DNA of 64,000 bases, from assembly GCA_010671905.1 (NCBI GenBank), contig JAAHII010000001.1, positions 992,001-1,056,000 of the forward strand. Direction: 5' to 3'. A model generated the notes under the pieces. That model did no database searches. It was given only the letters and a program-made list of their open reading frames with translations, and was not told the DNA's origin. Position numbers and translations under genes: made by a program. The stretch comes from Leptolyngbya sp. SIOISBB (lineage in GTDB: Bacteria; Cyanobacteriota; Cyanobacteriia; Phormidesmidales; Phormidesmidaceae). Shown in pieces: positions 27,948 to 35,840 of the stretch. The first letter of the stretch is position 1; every line of letters starts with the position of its first letter.

Positions 27948-29231
27948 CTAGGCGCCTTCTTGCGCAGTCAATTGCAGCCATTTAGACCGCACCAAGAGAT
28001 CGCTAGGTTCCTCCATTACGGAGACATTGAGCGGCTCATTAAAGGCCTGAAGCGCCATCAAGCAAGCATAGTTCAGCACCCAAAATGGGCTGTTGAGGCA
28101 GCTTTTAAGATCGGCAATTGCCTGAGGATCTCCTAACTGTCCTAAAGCGATCGCGGCAGCGGTTCGAGATTTTTGAAATTGGGGCGCTGGGTTATGGAGG
28201 GCGGTAATCAAAATCTCGTAAGCGGGCCCATAGCGTAGCCAACCGAATAGCTTAATGACATGGTAGTGAGCCCCATAATCGCCCTGGGCTTTATGGTTAT
28301 ATTCCTGAATGAGGGCCATGGGCGACTCATGGGGATACCCCGCCAGGATTGTTTTAGTAGCTAAATAGCAACGGGCAAAGTCGGTTTCATACAGTTCATT
28401 GAGCAGGAATTCTAGAGAGGGGGGTTGGTCATACTGGTGGATCAGCTCTAAATCATCGGGATGGTCGCGAATAACCTGCTCAAGTGGGGGGGCGATTTGC
28501 GGAAACGAGATCGCCTGCGTAGGTATCCCCGCCTCGGCCAGTAATCGCACCCCCCGCAAGCGGAACGCCATGGAAACTGGGCAACGGGCAATTTGCGAAA
28601 TGGCACCATACTGTTGAGCATCTACCAGATCTTGAATACAACTTCGCCGCACGTTGACGGACTCGTGCTGCAGGAAGTCAATCACGCGCCCTATCTGAGA
28701 CAGATCTCCTGTGAGCTGATAAATGGCCGCAATCGCGGCGCTAGCAACGGCAGGATCCTCGGCTTGGCTAAAGGTGTGGATATCCTCGACGGCGGGGCCA
28801 TAGTCTAACTTTGCCAACGTTTGAATAATGAGGCGATGGTTTTGAGTGGGTTGGTTTAAGAGCTGAGCGATCGCCGCTAGGATCGCCGTGTCTTGTGTCC
28901 CAATTTCCCCCAACGACCAAACGGCATTTTGCACGGTGTAGGGATCTTCATCTTGCAAGCAACGAGACAGGATCGATACCGCAGTCTTGGCATTTAAGTA
29001 GCCCAGGGTCTCCACGGCTTTGCGTCGCACGATGCGACTATTGAGATCGGTGACCGGCATTTCGATGGCAGCCAGTAATGCCTTGATGCTGCGATCGCTA
29101 GAATATTTCGCCAGTTGAGAAGCCGCAATGTAGCGATCGGCGGGATCGTCAAGTTGCTCTGGGGGAGTTTTGAGGAGTGCGATGGCCTGATCTTCGGTGA
29201 GATCAAAAACACTGAGGAGACGCTGAGGCAT
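27948..29231 (-). CDS. cpeY: Phycoerythrin alpha bilin lyase subunit CpeY, copy 1
   Basis: 427 aa from MPQRLLSVFDLTEDQAIALL (ATG 29231), matching the start of copy 2 (MDKRFFKLFDLTEEQAIAIL). HEAT repeats run throughout: RIVRRKAVETLGYLNAKTAV, VQNAVWSLGEIGTQDTAI and FRLRGVRLLAEAG; the second half has GDYGAHYHVIKLFGWLRYGP and the repeat SRTAAAIALGQLGDPQAIAD. CpeY with CpeZ adds phycoerythrobilin to Cys82 of CpeA. The stop is only 36 nt from the cpeB1 promoter box, and the two genes are codirectional. Confidence 0.9.
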   Translation of the reverse strand: MPQRLLSVFDLTEDQAIALLKTPPEQLDDPADRYIAASQLAKYSSDRSIKALLAAIEMPVTDLNSRIVRRKAVETLGYLNAKTAVSILSRCLQDEDPYTVQNAVWSLGEIGTQDTAILAAIAQLLNQPTQNHRLIIQTLAKLDYGPAVEDIHTFSQAEDPAVASAAIAAIYQLTGDLSQIGRVIDFLQHESVNVRRSCIQDLVDAQQYGAISQIARCPVSMAFRLRGVRLLAEAGIPTQAISFPQIAPPLEQVIRDHPDDLELIHQYDQPPSLEFLLNELYETDFARCYLATKTILAGYPHESPMALIQEYNHKAQGDYGAHYHVIKLFGWLRYGPAYEILITALHNPAPQFQKSRTAAAIALGQLGDPQAIADLKSCLNSPFWVLNYACLMALQAFNEPLNVSVMEEPSDLLVRSKWLQLTAQEGA

Positions 29232-29384
29232 AGGGCAAAACAAACCAAGTCAATATCCAGTGCCCATTGTAAAAGTGGATGGTTCAACCCAACGGATTGC
29301 CAGCTTTGGACAAGCGCCTGCCAGTTTATGAGAGCCCGATCAGGGTGTTTTTAAGGTTTGGCCACATATTTGGGCTAATCGTTA

Positions 29385-29414
29385 ACTTTTGTTGTTTCGT
29401 TTCTCGGATTCGGG
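29385..29414 (+). promoter_or_regulatory. Shared phycoerythrin promoter box, copy 2 (rod linker)
   Basis: ACTTTTGTTGTTTCGTTTCT followed by CGGATTCGGG, 105 nt before the linker ATG at 29520. Matches copies 1 and 3. It is also the divergent control region of cpeY1. Confidence 0.6.
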
Positions 29415-29519
29415 GGGTTAATCCATGCCTTCCCTTAAAGTCTGAAATGAAATGGCATATGCCCAGCGATGCCATTGTGAGCTTTATTACAAACCTGAAA
29501 AAAATTGGAGAGATGACCA

Positions 29520-30314
29520 ATGGGAAATTTAACAGCGTCTGCTTCCCTCGGTTTAGATGCTTTTGAGGGGGCCATCTTAGAACTCCGCCCCTTTGCTACT
29601 GAAGAGGATTTACAAGAAGTCATCCAAGCTGTCTATCGACAGGTCTTGGGCAATGTCCACATTATGGAAAATCAGCGCTTAGCAAGTGCCGAAGCTCTGT
29701 TGCGTGATGGTTCCATTACGGTCAAAGGGTTTGTGCGGGCCGTTGCTCAATCGGATTTATATCGCAGCCTATTTTTTGAGCCCAACTCGCCCTATCGCTT
29801 TACTGAGCTGAACTTTAAGCACTTGCTCGGTCGTGCCCCTCAAGACCAAGCCGAGATTTCTGAGCACACTGTGCTTTATAACGAGCAGGGCTATGAGGCG
29901 GATATTAATTCCTTCCTAGATAGCGAAGAATATAATTCCAGCTTCGGAGAAGATCGGGTGCCTTATCCCCGCAGCATCGCATCCCAGCAAGGCATCAAAA
30001 CCGAGGGCTTTAACCGCATGTTTGCCCTCTTACGAGGACCTGCCACGAGTGATCGCGGTAAGAATGCACAACTCATTGCTTCTGTAGCAGCTAATTTGCC
30101 AACTCCCGTCAAAGCACCTAGCGCTGCCAAGAGTGGTTCTTACGATAATACTGGCAAGCAATTTAAAATTGTTTATTCAACTAGCCAAGGCGCTGCAAGA
30201 CTACAACGCTTCAGCCAAAAATCAAAGGTCGTAACTTACAGTCAAATGTCTCAGATCATTCAAGTCATTCACCGTTCTGGTGGCAAAATCTCTAAGATCA
30301 CTGAGCTGGCATAG
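29520..30314 (+). CDS. Rod linker, CpeD/CpeE-like
   Basis: 264 aa. PBS_linker_poly domain: EVIQAVYRQVLGNVHIMENQ, VKGFVRAVAQSDLYRSLFF, FTELNFKHLLGRAPQDQAEI and EADINSFLDSEEYNSSFGED. A CpcD-like C-terminus runs from KQFKIVYSTSQGAARLQRFS to VIHRSGGKISKITEL. ATG preceded by TTGGAGAG. Carries the same promoter box as both cpeBA operons, which argues for a phycoerythrin (CpeD/CpeE) role; a CpcC-type linker is the alternative. A clear terminator follows, so it is monocistronic. Confidence 0.85.
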   Translation: MGNLTASASLGLDAFEGAILELRPFATEEDLQEVIQAVYRQVLGNVHIMENQRLASAEALLRDGSITVKGFVRAVAQSDLYRSLFFEPNSPYRFTELNFKHLLGRAPQDQAEISEHTVLYNEQGYEADINSFLDSEEYNSSFGEDRVPYPRSIASQQGIKTEGFNRMFALLRGPATSDRGKNAQLIASVAANLPTPVKAPSAAKSGSYDNTGKQFKIVYSTSQGAARLQRFSQKSKVVTYSQMSQIIQVIHRSGGKISKITELA

Positions 30315-30396
30315 GCTTTTATCGATCCAGGCTAAATCCTTTAGGTTTGAGCGCTATCCTGAATGAGAAAGGGCTCTCAAAAAATCCGAGAAAGCA

Positions 30397-30430
30397 AGAG
30401 AGGGACTTAAATCAAGTCCCTCTCTTTTTA
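30397..30430 (+). terminator. Intrinsic terminator of the rod linker
   Basis: 12-bp perfect stem (AGAGAGGGACTT / AAGTCCCTCTCT, 5-nt loop) followed by TTTTTA, 82 nt past the linker stop. Confidence 0.85.
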
Positions 30431-30947
30431 TGGCTGTTGCTGTGGATGCAAACCTTCTAAATCATCCCCCAATGGCTGTATTTGGTCCCCTCTTTCCCAA
30501 CTTTGAGGTGCCAGAGTTCCAAGTCCCCCAGAGTTTTATCTATTAGCCCAAAGTCTGGCTTGGCAAGGATACTAGACGACACTTGGATGACTGAACTGCA
30601 CCGTCTGTGCCCCTCTCCTGCCCTAAGCTACCTGATACACACAAGTGACTGGAGCAGTCATTAACGGGCCGATCGCCCCCTTTTCTGAGACCTCTTTCAC
30701 AAACGAGACCAGGTCTCTTGCCCTGCTCCAAAAGTTGGGAGAAACGTTTCTTTTAGGGTCTATAAAGCCCTAATCCAGATTTCTAAATCCCCCAGAACTT
30801 TAGGATCTAGAAAGCGATATAGCGCGACTTATGTATAACAGCCAGCAGAATTAGGCGATTTAGGAACCAGTCAGAACCGCCATGCAACCGAGAGCAACTG
30901 ATGTCTAAGAAGTCGTTTTTTGGGGACTCGGGCAGAATGAGGGGTGA
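30431..30947. other. Intergenic region, no gene seen
   Basis: About 515 nt between the linker terminator and the convergent cpeZ 3' end. No open frame, repeat family member or RNA gene that I could support. Confidence 0.4.
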
Positions 30948-31568
30948 TTAGGTATTGCCAGGTGGCTGATTTTTCATTACCAATTCCAATCGCGATAGAG
31001 CACTCACTGCTGATTCGCGAACATAGTCCTCAACTGACTCGTCATCAATGATGGCTTGCAAGACTTCTGCCCCTCGGCTGTCTTTGATAGAACCAAAGGT
31101 ATTCGCAATTGTGACGGACAAGGCAATATTGTCGGTCGTCTTAAACGCCTCCAGCAGAATGTCGAATGCTTCCGGGGTGGCGATTTCGCCCAGTGCCATG
31201 ACGGCGGCGATATTGACCACTGGGTTGTCGTCATGAATGGCCTGTGTTAGCCCTTGCATCCCCGTTGCCGAAAACGGAATATCAGGATGGCAGATCGCGA
31301 CCTGAGCGAGCGCCTTCACGGCACTCCCGCGAACCGTGACATTATCACTGTTTAACATCGCATCGACTAGGGGTGGTACGGTGTCATGCCCCACTGCCCC
31401 CAAAGTTTTTACCGCTGCTCGTCGATAGGTGGTCTCTTCCTCATCTAAAGCCGCCATCAGACGGGGAATAATCGTCTCGTCTTTGGTTTCGGCTAGCTCC
31501 CACATGGCGCGATCGCGCAAATGGGGATTGGGGTGTTTGAGTTGTTCAAAGAGAGCGTCAATAGACAT
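30948..31568 (-). CDS. cpeZ: Phycoerythrin alpha bilin lyase subunit CpeZ
   Basis: 206 aa, the usual CpeZ size. MSIDALFEQLKHPNPHLRDR, AMWELAETKDETIIPRLMAA, TYRRAAVKTLGAVGHDTVPP, NVTVRGSAVKALAQVAICHP and YVRESAVSALSRLELV are as expected. It forms the CpeY/CpeZ lyase for CpeA Cys82; CpeZ also acts as a chaperone for phycoerythrin subunits. One copy only, in contrast to two cpeY, so it probably serves both. A MITE and the start of the deiminase-like gene lie about 110 nt upstream. Confidence 0.88.
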   Translation of the reverse strand: MSIDALFEQLKHPNPHLRDRAMWELAETKDETIIPRLMAALDEEETTYRRAAVKTLGAVGHDTVPPLVDAMLNSDNVTVRGSAVKALAQVAICHPDIPFSATGMQGLTQAIHDDNPVVNIAAVMALGEIATPEAFDILLEAFKTTDNIALSVTIANTFGSIKDSRGAEVLQAIIDDESVEDYVRESAVSALSRLELVMKNQPPGNT

Positions 31569-31674
31569 AGATATAGGAACTTAGCTTCAACGATTAAAAT
31601 CCAGCACGATCAATGTGTCGTTCGTTTATTATCCCGCAAAACACCGCTTAACCGTGACAGCGATCGTAATGTTC

Positions 31675-31809
31675 CTCGGGCGTGTCATCCATTCATCTCA
31701 AAAACCTTGAGGAATGAGCACTCCCGCGCCCGCATTCATGTCCCAGGCGAGGGGCGGTTGCCCTCTCACTATCAGGATTGGGCTGCTAAATAATGATGAC
31801 AGTCCCTAG
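31675..31809 (-). repeat. MITE-like element, copy D
   Basis: 135-bp inverted copy with a weathered left end (CTCGGGCGTGTCATCC) and right end GATGACAGTCCCTAG. It stops six nt before the deiminase-like ATG, so the element forms the immediate upstream region of that gene. Confidence 0.8.
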
Positions 31810-31815
31810 AATTGG

Positions 31816-33225
31816 ATGGCTCAGACGACTCCCCAAATACTAATCTTGGGAGTTGAGAACCCTATCAACCAGCCAATGCCTTCCCAGGAAAAGTCATCCC
31901 GTGTATCCAGTCAGCCTGCTCCCGTAACAATGGCGACGGTGTCACTGGCTGAGCTGCACCAACAGCTCCAAGCCTTAGCAAACTCAGATCCTCCGAACGC
32001 GGCAGCCATCGCATCGGTCAAGACCCAGATTAGAAACTTGCTGCCATCAGTAGATACCAGGGGGGTCCCGCCTCATCAGAAGACGCCTAGCGGTAAAACC
32101 CAGATCTTGCATCTGAACTATACTCTCGGTCAGACCGATCAATCTATGGCCACTGAAATGGCCTACATTCACTTCTTGGCACAAACAGGGAAAGCATTGG
32201 GGCTACGACTAGTCATCCTGACTCACCCAACTAATCACCCTGAGCTAGAGCGGGAACTCGCCCAAGATGCCGATGACCGCTTGGAATATACCCTTTTGCA
32301 TAGTCAGCATCCCGTTTCAAAATGGGCCGAAGACAGCGTTGAATATTTGGCAAATGGGGATGTTGCGGTCTTGATACCCTTCGATGAACCCCTCCTCGCC
32401 AGGGCCATGACAGACGGCAGACAGCAACGCTGGGCAGGCATGATTGCTCCTGAGCATTTAGCGGCAGCTTTACAGGACGATGATCTGTGGGTGCCCTTAG
32501 GAGTTCGTGTGAATACCCTCAAGACTGGGGCAGAACGAGAACTGTTAGCTCAAACAGCAGGTCAACACGTCGGTCACATCAGAGCCTATATCGAAGGCGG
32601 TAATTTGATTGCCGGTGAGGACGCTGCTGGCCAGCCGATCATTTTGGTGGGTAAAGACGCCATCTCGGCCACTGCTCATATATACCAACTCAGTGATGAC
32701 GAGGTGAGACAGCTCATTAGTGAAGATTTTGGGCTCGATATCGATCAGATCATTAGTGTGGAGCAGCCCGGTAAATTTCACTTGGACATGGGTTTATTAT
32801 TCATCGGACACGGTGTTGTGATTGTCAATCATAGTCAAGCCGCCCTGCAAGACGCTATCGAAATGGCCGAAATGGTGCCTTGTCTAACGACTGAAACCAT
32901 GGCTGCCAAGTTGCAATTACAAGTGGCACTGGAAGAAGTCGCCGCCAATGATCTGACCGTAGCGGGACTTGAGGTTAGACGAGAGAAACTGGAAAACGAT
33001 GTTCAGTACAACTTCTTCAACGGTGAATTTGTTGAGGGCCAAGATGGCTGCACTTATTACCTAACCAACGGTGGCCCTCAAGAGCAGATGGCAAAGTTTC
33101 AAGCCCTGATGGTTCAGGACTGGCAAGTGGTGAAAAATGTGATTTTCAGCCCGCCAGCGATCGCCCAAAAAAGTCTCCAAGAACGGGGTGGGTTGGGATG
33201 TCGCCTGAAAGGAGCTGTGGGTTGA
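31816..33225 (+). CDS. Peptidylarginine/agmatine deiminase-like protein
   Basis: 469 aa, guanidino-group-modifying enzyme fold by motif: KWAEDSVEYL (Glu/Asp ~172-173), YIEGGNLIAGEDA (~258-270), FHLDMGLLFIGHG with the His-x-Asp (~322-324), and a catalytic-type Cys near residue 462 in RGGLGCRLKG. Residues ~1-90 are a low-similarity N-terminal extension with a likely coiled coil. The likely reaction is hydrolysis or transfer at an arginine-like guanidinium; free or peptide substrate cannot be told. No secretion signal. Next to cpeZ, possibly only by chance. Start may be the internal ATG at 31876 (MPSQEKSS). Confidence 0.7.
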   Translation: MAQTTPQILILGVENPINQPMPSQEKSSRVSSQPAPVTMATVSLAELHQQLQALANSDPPNAAAIASVKTQIRNLLPSVDTRGVPPHQKTPSGKTQILHLNYTLGQTDQSMATEMAYIHFLAQTGKALGLRLVILTHPTNHPELERELAQDADDRLEYTLLHSQHPVSKWAEDSVEYLANGDVAVLIPFDEPLLARAMTDGRQQRWAGMIAPEHLAAALQDDDLWVPLGVRVNTLKTGAERELLAQTAGQHVGHIRAYIEGGNLIAGEDAAGQPIILVGKDAISATAHIYQLSDDEVRQLISEDFGLDIDQIISVEQPGKFHLDMGLLFIGHGVVIVNHSQAALQDAIEMAEMVPCLTTETMAAKLQLQVALEEVAANDLTVAGLEVRREKLENDVQYNFFNGEFVEGQDGCTYYLTNGGPQEQMAKFQALMVQDWQVVKNVIFSPPAIAQKSLQERGGLGCRLKGAVG

Positions 33226-33437
33226 ATCAGCCAGCCTGATTCAAAAATGGGGACTGGAGTCTTTTCCGGGCTCAGCTACGCCTGCCTCAGCAATACGGTC
33301 TCTGGGAGAAGAATTCATTATTGGCTCAGCTTGTGAGCATTCCCAGAAATCGTCAATGAAGACACGGCAGAATAGCCGCTTAACAGCCACTAAATATGGG
33401 ATGGTAAAACTACTGTTGAGTGTAGGAAAAATCAGCC

Positions 33438-33920
33438 ATGGGAGAACAACTAACTGCCTTACTAAAACCAGTTGCAGACTGGTTCGCGCAGTTTGGGATG
33501 CCTGAGCCTATTGTCCATTGGGGACATCCCATCATGATGGGCATTGTCGTATTAGTCATGGGCTCAACTGCCACCTATATGGGTTGGAAAATCCGTACGG
33601 GTAGCCCCGGAGAAGATTCTGCGACAACCCGCAAGCTGCATAAAAAGCTGGCCCTATGGATGACGACATTTATCGGTTTAGGGTACACCGGCGGCGTGCT
33701 ATCGCTAGTCATGCAAAATCACCCAGTGCTAGAGAGCCCTCACTTCTGGACGGGCACTCTGGCCATTGGTTTGCTGGGTGTCAACGGGGCCATCTCGATG
33801 AGTAAATTTGGTGGGGGCAAGGCCTCTCTCCGCACTACTCATGCCTACATTGGCAGCGTTGCCATGGTGTTCTTGCTGGTGCATGCATTTCTGGGAGTTA
33901 AATTGGGCCTCTCGATTTAG
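33438..33920 (+). CDS. DUF4079-family membrane protein
   Basis: 160 aa with four predicted transmembrane helices (HPIMMGIVVLVMGSTATYMG; LWMTTFIGLGYTGGVLSLVM; FWTGTLAIGLLGVNGAISMS; IGSVAMVFLLVHAFLGVKLG). Conserved His residues at helix ends (VHWGHP, LHKKLA, THAYIGS, LVHAF) suggest heme or cofactor binding as in cytochrome b561-like folds (inference). DUF4079 is common in cyanobacteria and plastid lineages with no established function. A strong terminator follows. Confidence 0.8.
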   Translation: MGEQLTALLKPVADWFAQFGMPEPIVHWGHPIMMGIVVLVMGSTATYMGWKIRTGSPGEDSATTRKLHKKLALWMTTFIGLGYTGGVLSLVMQNHPVLESPHFWTGTLAIGLLGVNGAISMSKFGGGKASLRTTHAYIGSVAMVFLLVHAFLGVKLGLSI

Positions 33921-33933
33921 TCAGCCACACTCT

Positions 33934-33978
33934 AAAGAACGCCTGGTTAGCTAGACGGTATGCAACCAGGCGTTCTTT
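33934..33978 (+). terminator. Terminator after the DUF4079 gene
   Basis: Perfect 15-bp stem AAAGAACGCCTGGTT / AACCAGGCGTTCTTT with 15-nt loop, 14 nt past the stop. Confidence 0.75.
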
Positions 33979-34006
33979 GGGCAATCCTCCGGACAAAAAT
34001 CTGCTC

Positions 34007-34197
34007 CTTACATCGCCTGTAATACAGAGCCTTCGTTGCTAGGGGCTGTCATCCTTTAGCAGTCAAATCCTGACAGTAAGAGGGTAACCGCCCCTAAACT
34101 ATTGAGTGAGGCCGGGCGCGGGTGTGCTGGTTCCCAAAGGTTTCTGGGATGAATGGCTGAAGCGCCCTAGAAGTATTTAAATCTAATGTCAGCCTGA
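34007..34197 (+). repeat. Left direct repeat flanking orphan linker; holds MITE copy E
   Basis: A ~190-bp segment starting CTCCTTACATCG and ending TAATGTCAGCCTGA. It is matched with high similarity at 35609-35800. MITE copy E (34039-34170, ends CTAGGGGCTGTCATC and AGCGCCCTAG) lies inside; the same non-MITE bases flank both copies, so the match exceeds the MITE. Confidence 0.85.
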
Positions 34198-34720
34198 AAG
34201 TTCATCTTTAATAGGCAGTTACTGGGATGATTGTCCCGCAAGCCTTATAGCTTCGTTAGCCAAACTGTCCGGACTGTTGAACTTGAGTTTCCTTTGCCCT
34301 AACCTGGTTTGGAACATGTTGGAAATCCACCCCGTTATTGCCCCTCTTTTGTCACTCTCTCGGGAGAATACCTAAAACGACCATTCCTCGTGACCAAGCA
34401 ATTTTTCTCCTCTGCATGAAAATGCTGGAATGGGTGAGAAGGGCGTCGTTTTTGATTCTCTGGCGACTTTGACAAAAGAGGGATTGAAAAATGCTACAGC
34501 GTTTCCCTGATTACTGAGGTGCAAATTCAGACCTGAAATTGTCATTGGGCAAGAGCTTCAGGACTTTAGCTGCACCTCAGGGAGCGAGAAAGACTGTAAA
34601 TCTTCAATACTTAGACATGTGATCACAATCTTTAAGGATTGAATAGATGCTCAAATATTTCAAGATGGAAAATTCATTGAAATTCAATGAATTTGGCTTA
34701 TTTAAGGGCAATACTAGACC
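34198..34720. other. Intergenic stretch with a long imperfect inverted repeat
   Basis: No gene supported. At 34342-34382 and 34441-34481 there is an imperfect ~40-bp inverted repeat (CCCTCTTTTGTCA...AAAACGAC against its complement), a 140-bp unit like a degraded MITE. A shorter GAGGTGCA/TGCACCTC pair follows at about 34519-34578. Confidence 0.45.
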
Positions 34721-34828
34721 ATCGAATGACAGTCCAATAAGCCAAGCATCGAATAACAGTCTAATTGAGTCAAACATTGAATAATAGTCCCATGAGTCAA
34801 ACATTGAATAACAGTCCCATGAGTTCAG
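34721..34828 (+). repeat. Four-unit 27-bp tandem repeat over linker start
   Basis: Units of the form TCGAATAACAGTC(C/T)(C)AT..AGTCAAACA occur four times in a row, with the outer left unit most diverged. The third and fourth units contain in-frame ATGs at 34792 and 34819, so the repeat carries the candidate start codons. Confidence 0.8.
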
Positions 34829-35586
34829 CTAACTACATCAAGGCATTTGCCGATACAACTCTGGTCGAATTCGTTGCTGATACAGTTGAGCAGAAAGACT
34901 TGGTCATTGCAACCGCTTACAAGCAAGTATTTGGCAATGCACATCTCATGGAAAGTGAGCGAGTTCTCGAAGCAGAATCCCAACTGCGGAGTAGCCAAAT
35001 CACTGTCATGGAATTTATTCGTCAATTGGCTAGATCAGAACGTTACCGCGCTCTCGTGTTTGAGAAGAATTCAAATCTACGTGCGATCGAACTCAATTTC
35101 AAGCATCTACTGGGTCGTGTACCTAACAGCTACTCCGAAGTCTCCGAACACATCGCTCTCTTAACGAACAAAGGATTTGATGCGGAGATTGATTCTTACA
35201 TCAATAGTGATGAGTACTTTGAAACTTTTGGAAGCAATATTGTCCCCTACTACCGAGGCGATCAAACTCAAACAGGTCTTAATCTTACAGGGTATACTCA
35301 TGCGTTCCAACTCGTGCAAGAGGGGTCGAGTAGTGATAAATCAGCGCTTGCATCGTCCTATGTGAAGCTGGACAAAAGCCTACTCAATAGTGGCTCTAGC
35401 ACCATTACGAAGTTGCTCAACGAGATGGATATAGCAGCGGTAGTACAAAAAAATTCTCAATCTTCCCGTACTCCGCAACCTTTCGTTAGTAAGTACGGAC
35501 CGGTATCAGAGTCCCCCTCATCAAATATTTACTCTACTGAGGCAATCATTCGAAGAGCCGTAAAGAATAAATATAGGGTTCTTTAG
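34765..35586 (+). CDS. Orphan phycobilisome linker lacking CpcD domain
   Basis: Up to 273 aa if the TTG at 34765 is used, or 255 aa from ATG 34819 (MSSANYIKAFADTTLVEFVA), which I prefer since the preceding residues are the repeated MSQTLNNSP. PBS_linker_poly motifs: TAYKQVFGNAHLMESERVLE, VMEFIRQLARSERYRALVF, IELNFKHLLGRVPNSYSEVS and EIDSYINSDEYFETFGSNIV. The last ~90 residues are Ser-rich and do not resemble the CpcD capping domain. No ribosome site precedes any candidate start. The gene lies alone between two ~190-bp direct repeats. Confidence 0.82.
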   Translation: MSQTLNNSPMSQTLNNSPMSSANYIKAFADTTLVEFVADTVEQKDLVIATAYKQVFGNAHLMESERVLEAESQLRSSQITVMEFIRQLARSERYRALVFEKNSNLRAIELNFKHLLGRVPNSYSEVSEHIALLTNKGFDAEIDSYINSDEYFETFGSNIVPYYRGDQTQTGLNLTGYTHAFQLVQEGSSSDKSALASSYVKLDKSLLNSGSSTITKLLNEMDIAAVVQKNSQSSRTPQPFVSKYGPVSESPSSNIYSTEAIIRRAVKNKYRVL

Positions 35587-35608
35587 GTCCAATACCCTGG
35601 AAAAAATC

Positions 35609-35800
35609 GGCTCCTTACATCGTCTGTAATACAGAGCCTTCGTTGCTAGGGGCTGTCATCATTTAGCAGTCAAACCTTGACAGTGAGAGGGCAACCGCCC
35701 CTAGCTCGTGGAATGAATGCGGCGCGAGAGTGCTCATTCCACAAGCTTTCTGGATTAACTGATGACGCGCCCTAGAAGTATTTAAACCAATGTCAGCCTT
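35609..35800 (+). repeat. Right direct repeat flanking orphan linker; holds MITE copy F
   Basis: Counterpart of 34007-34197, starting CTCCTTACATCG and ending near CAATGTCAGCCTT. MITE copy F is at 35646-35775 (ends CTAGGGGCTGTCATC and GATGACGCGCCCTAG). It begins 22 nt past the linker stop and ends ~40 nt before the convergent cpeY2 3' end. Confidence 0.85.
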
Positions 35801-35840
35801 TGGACTAACCGGCCTTTTACCTTATCCTCAAAACTGCCCG

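Noticed and set aside
29385-29414. CcaR or RcaC (L-box) binding site within the shared phycoerythrin box
   Set aside because: The box resembles but does not match the CTTTnCnATTT or TTGTTA-type direct repeats I know, so no regulator was assigned.
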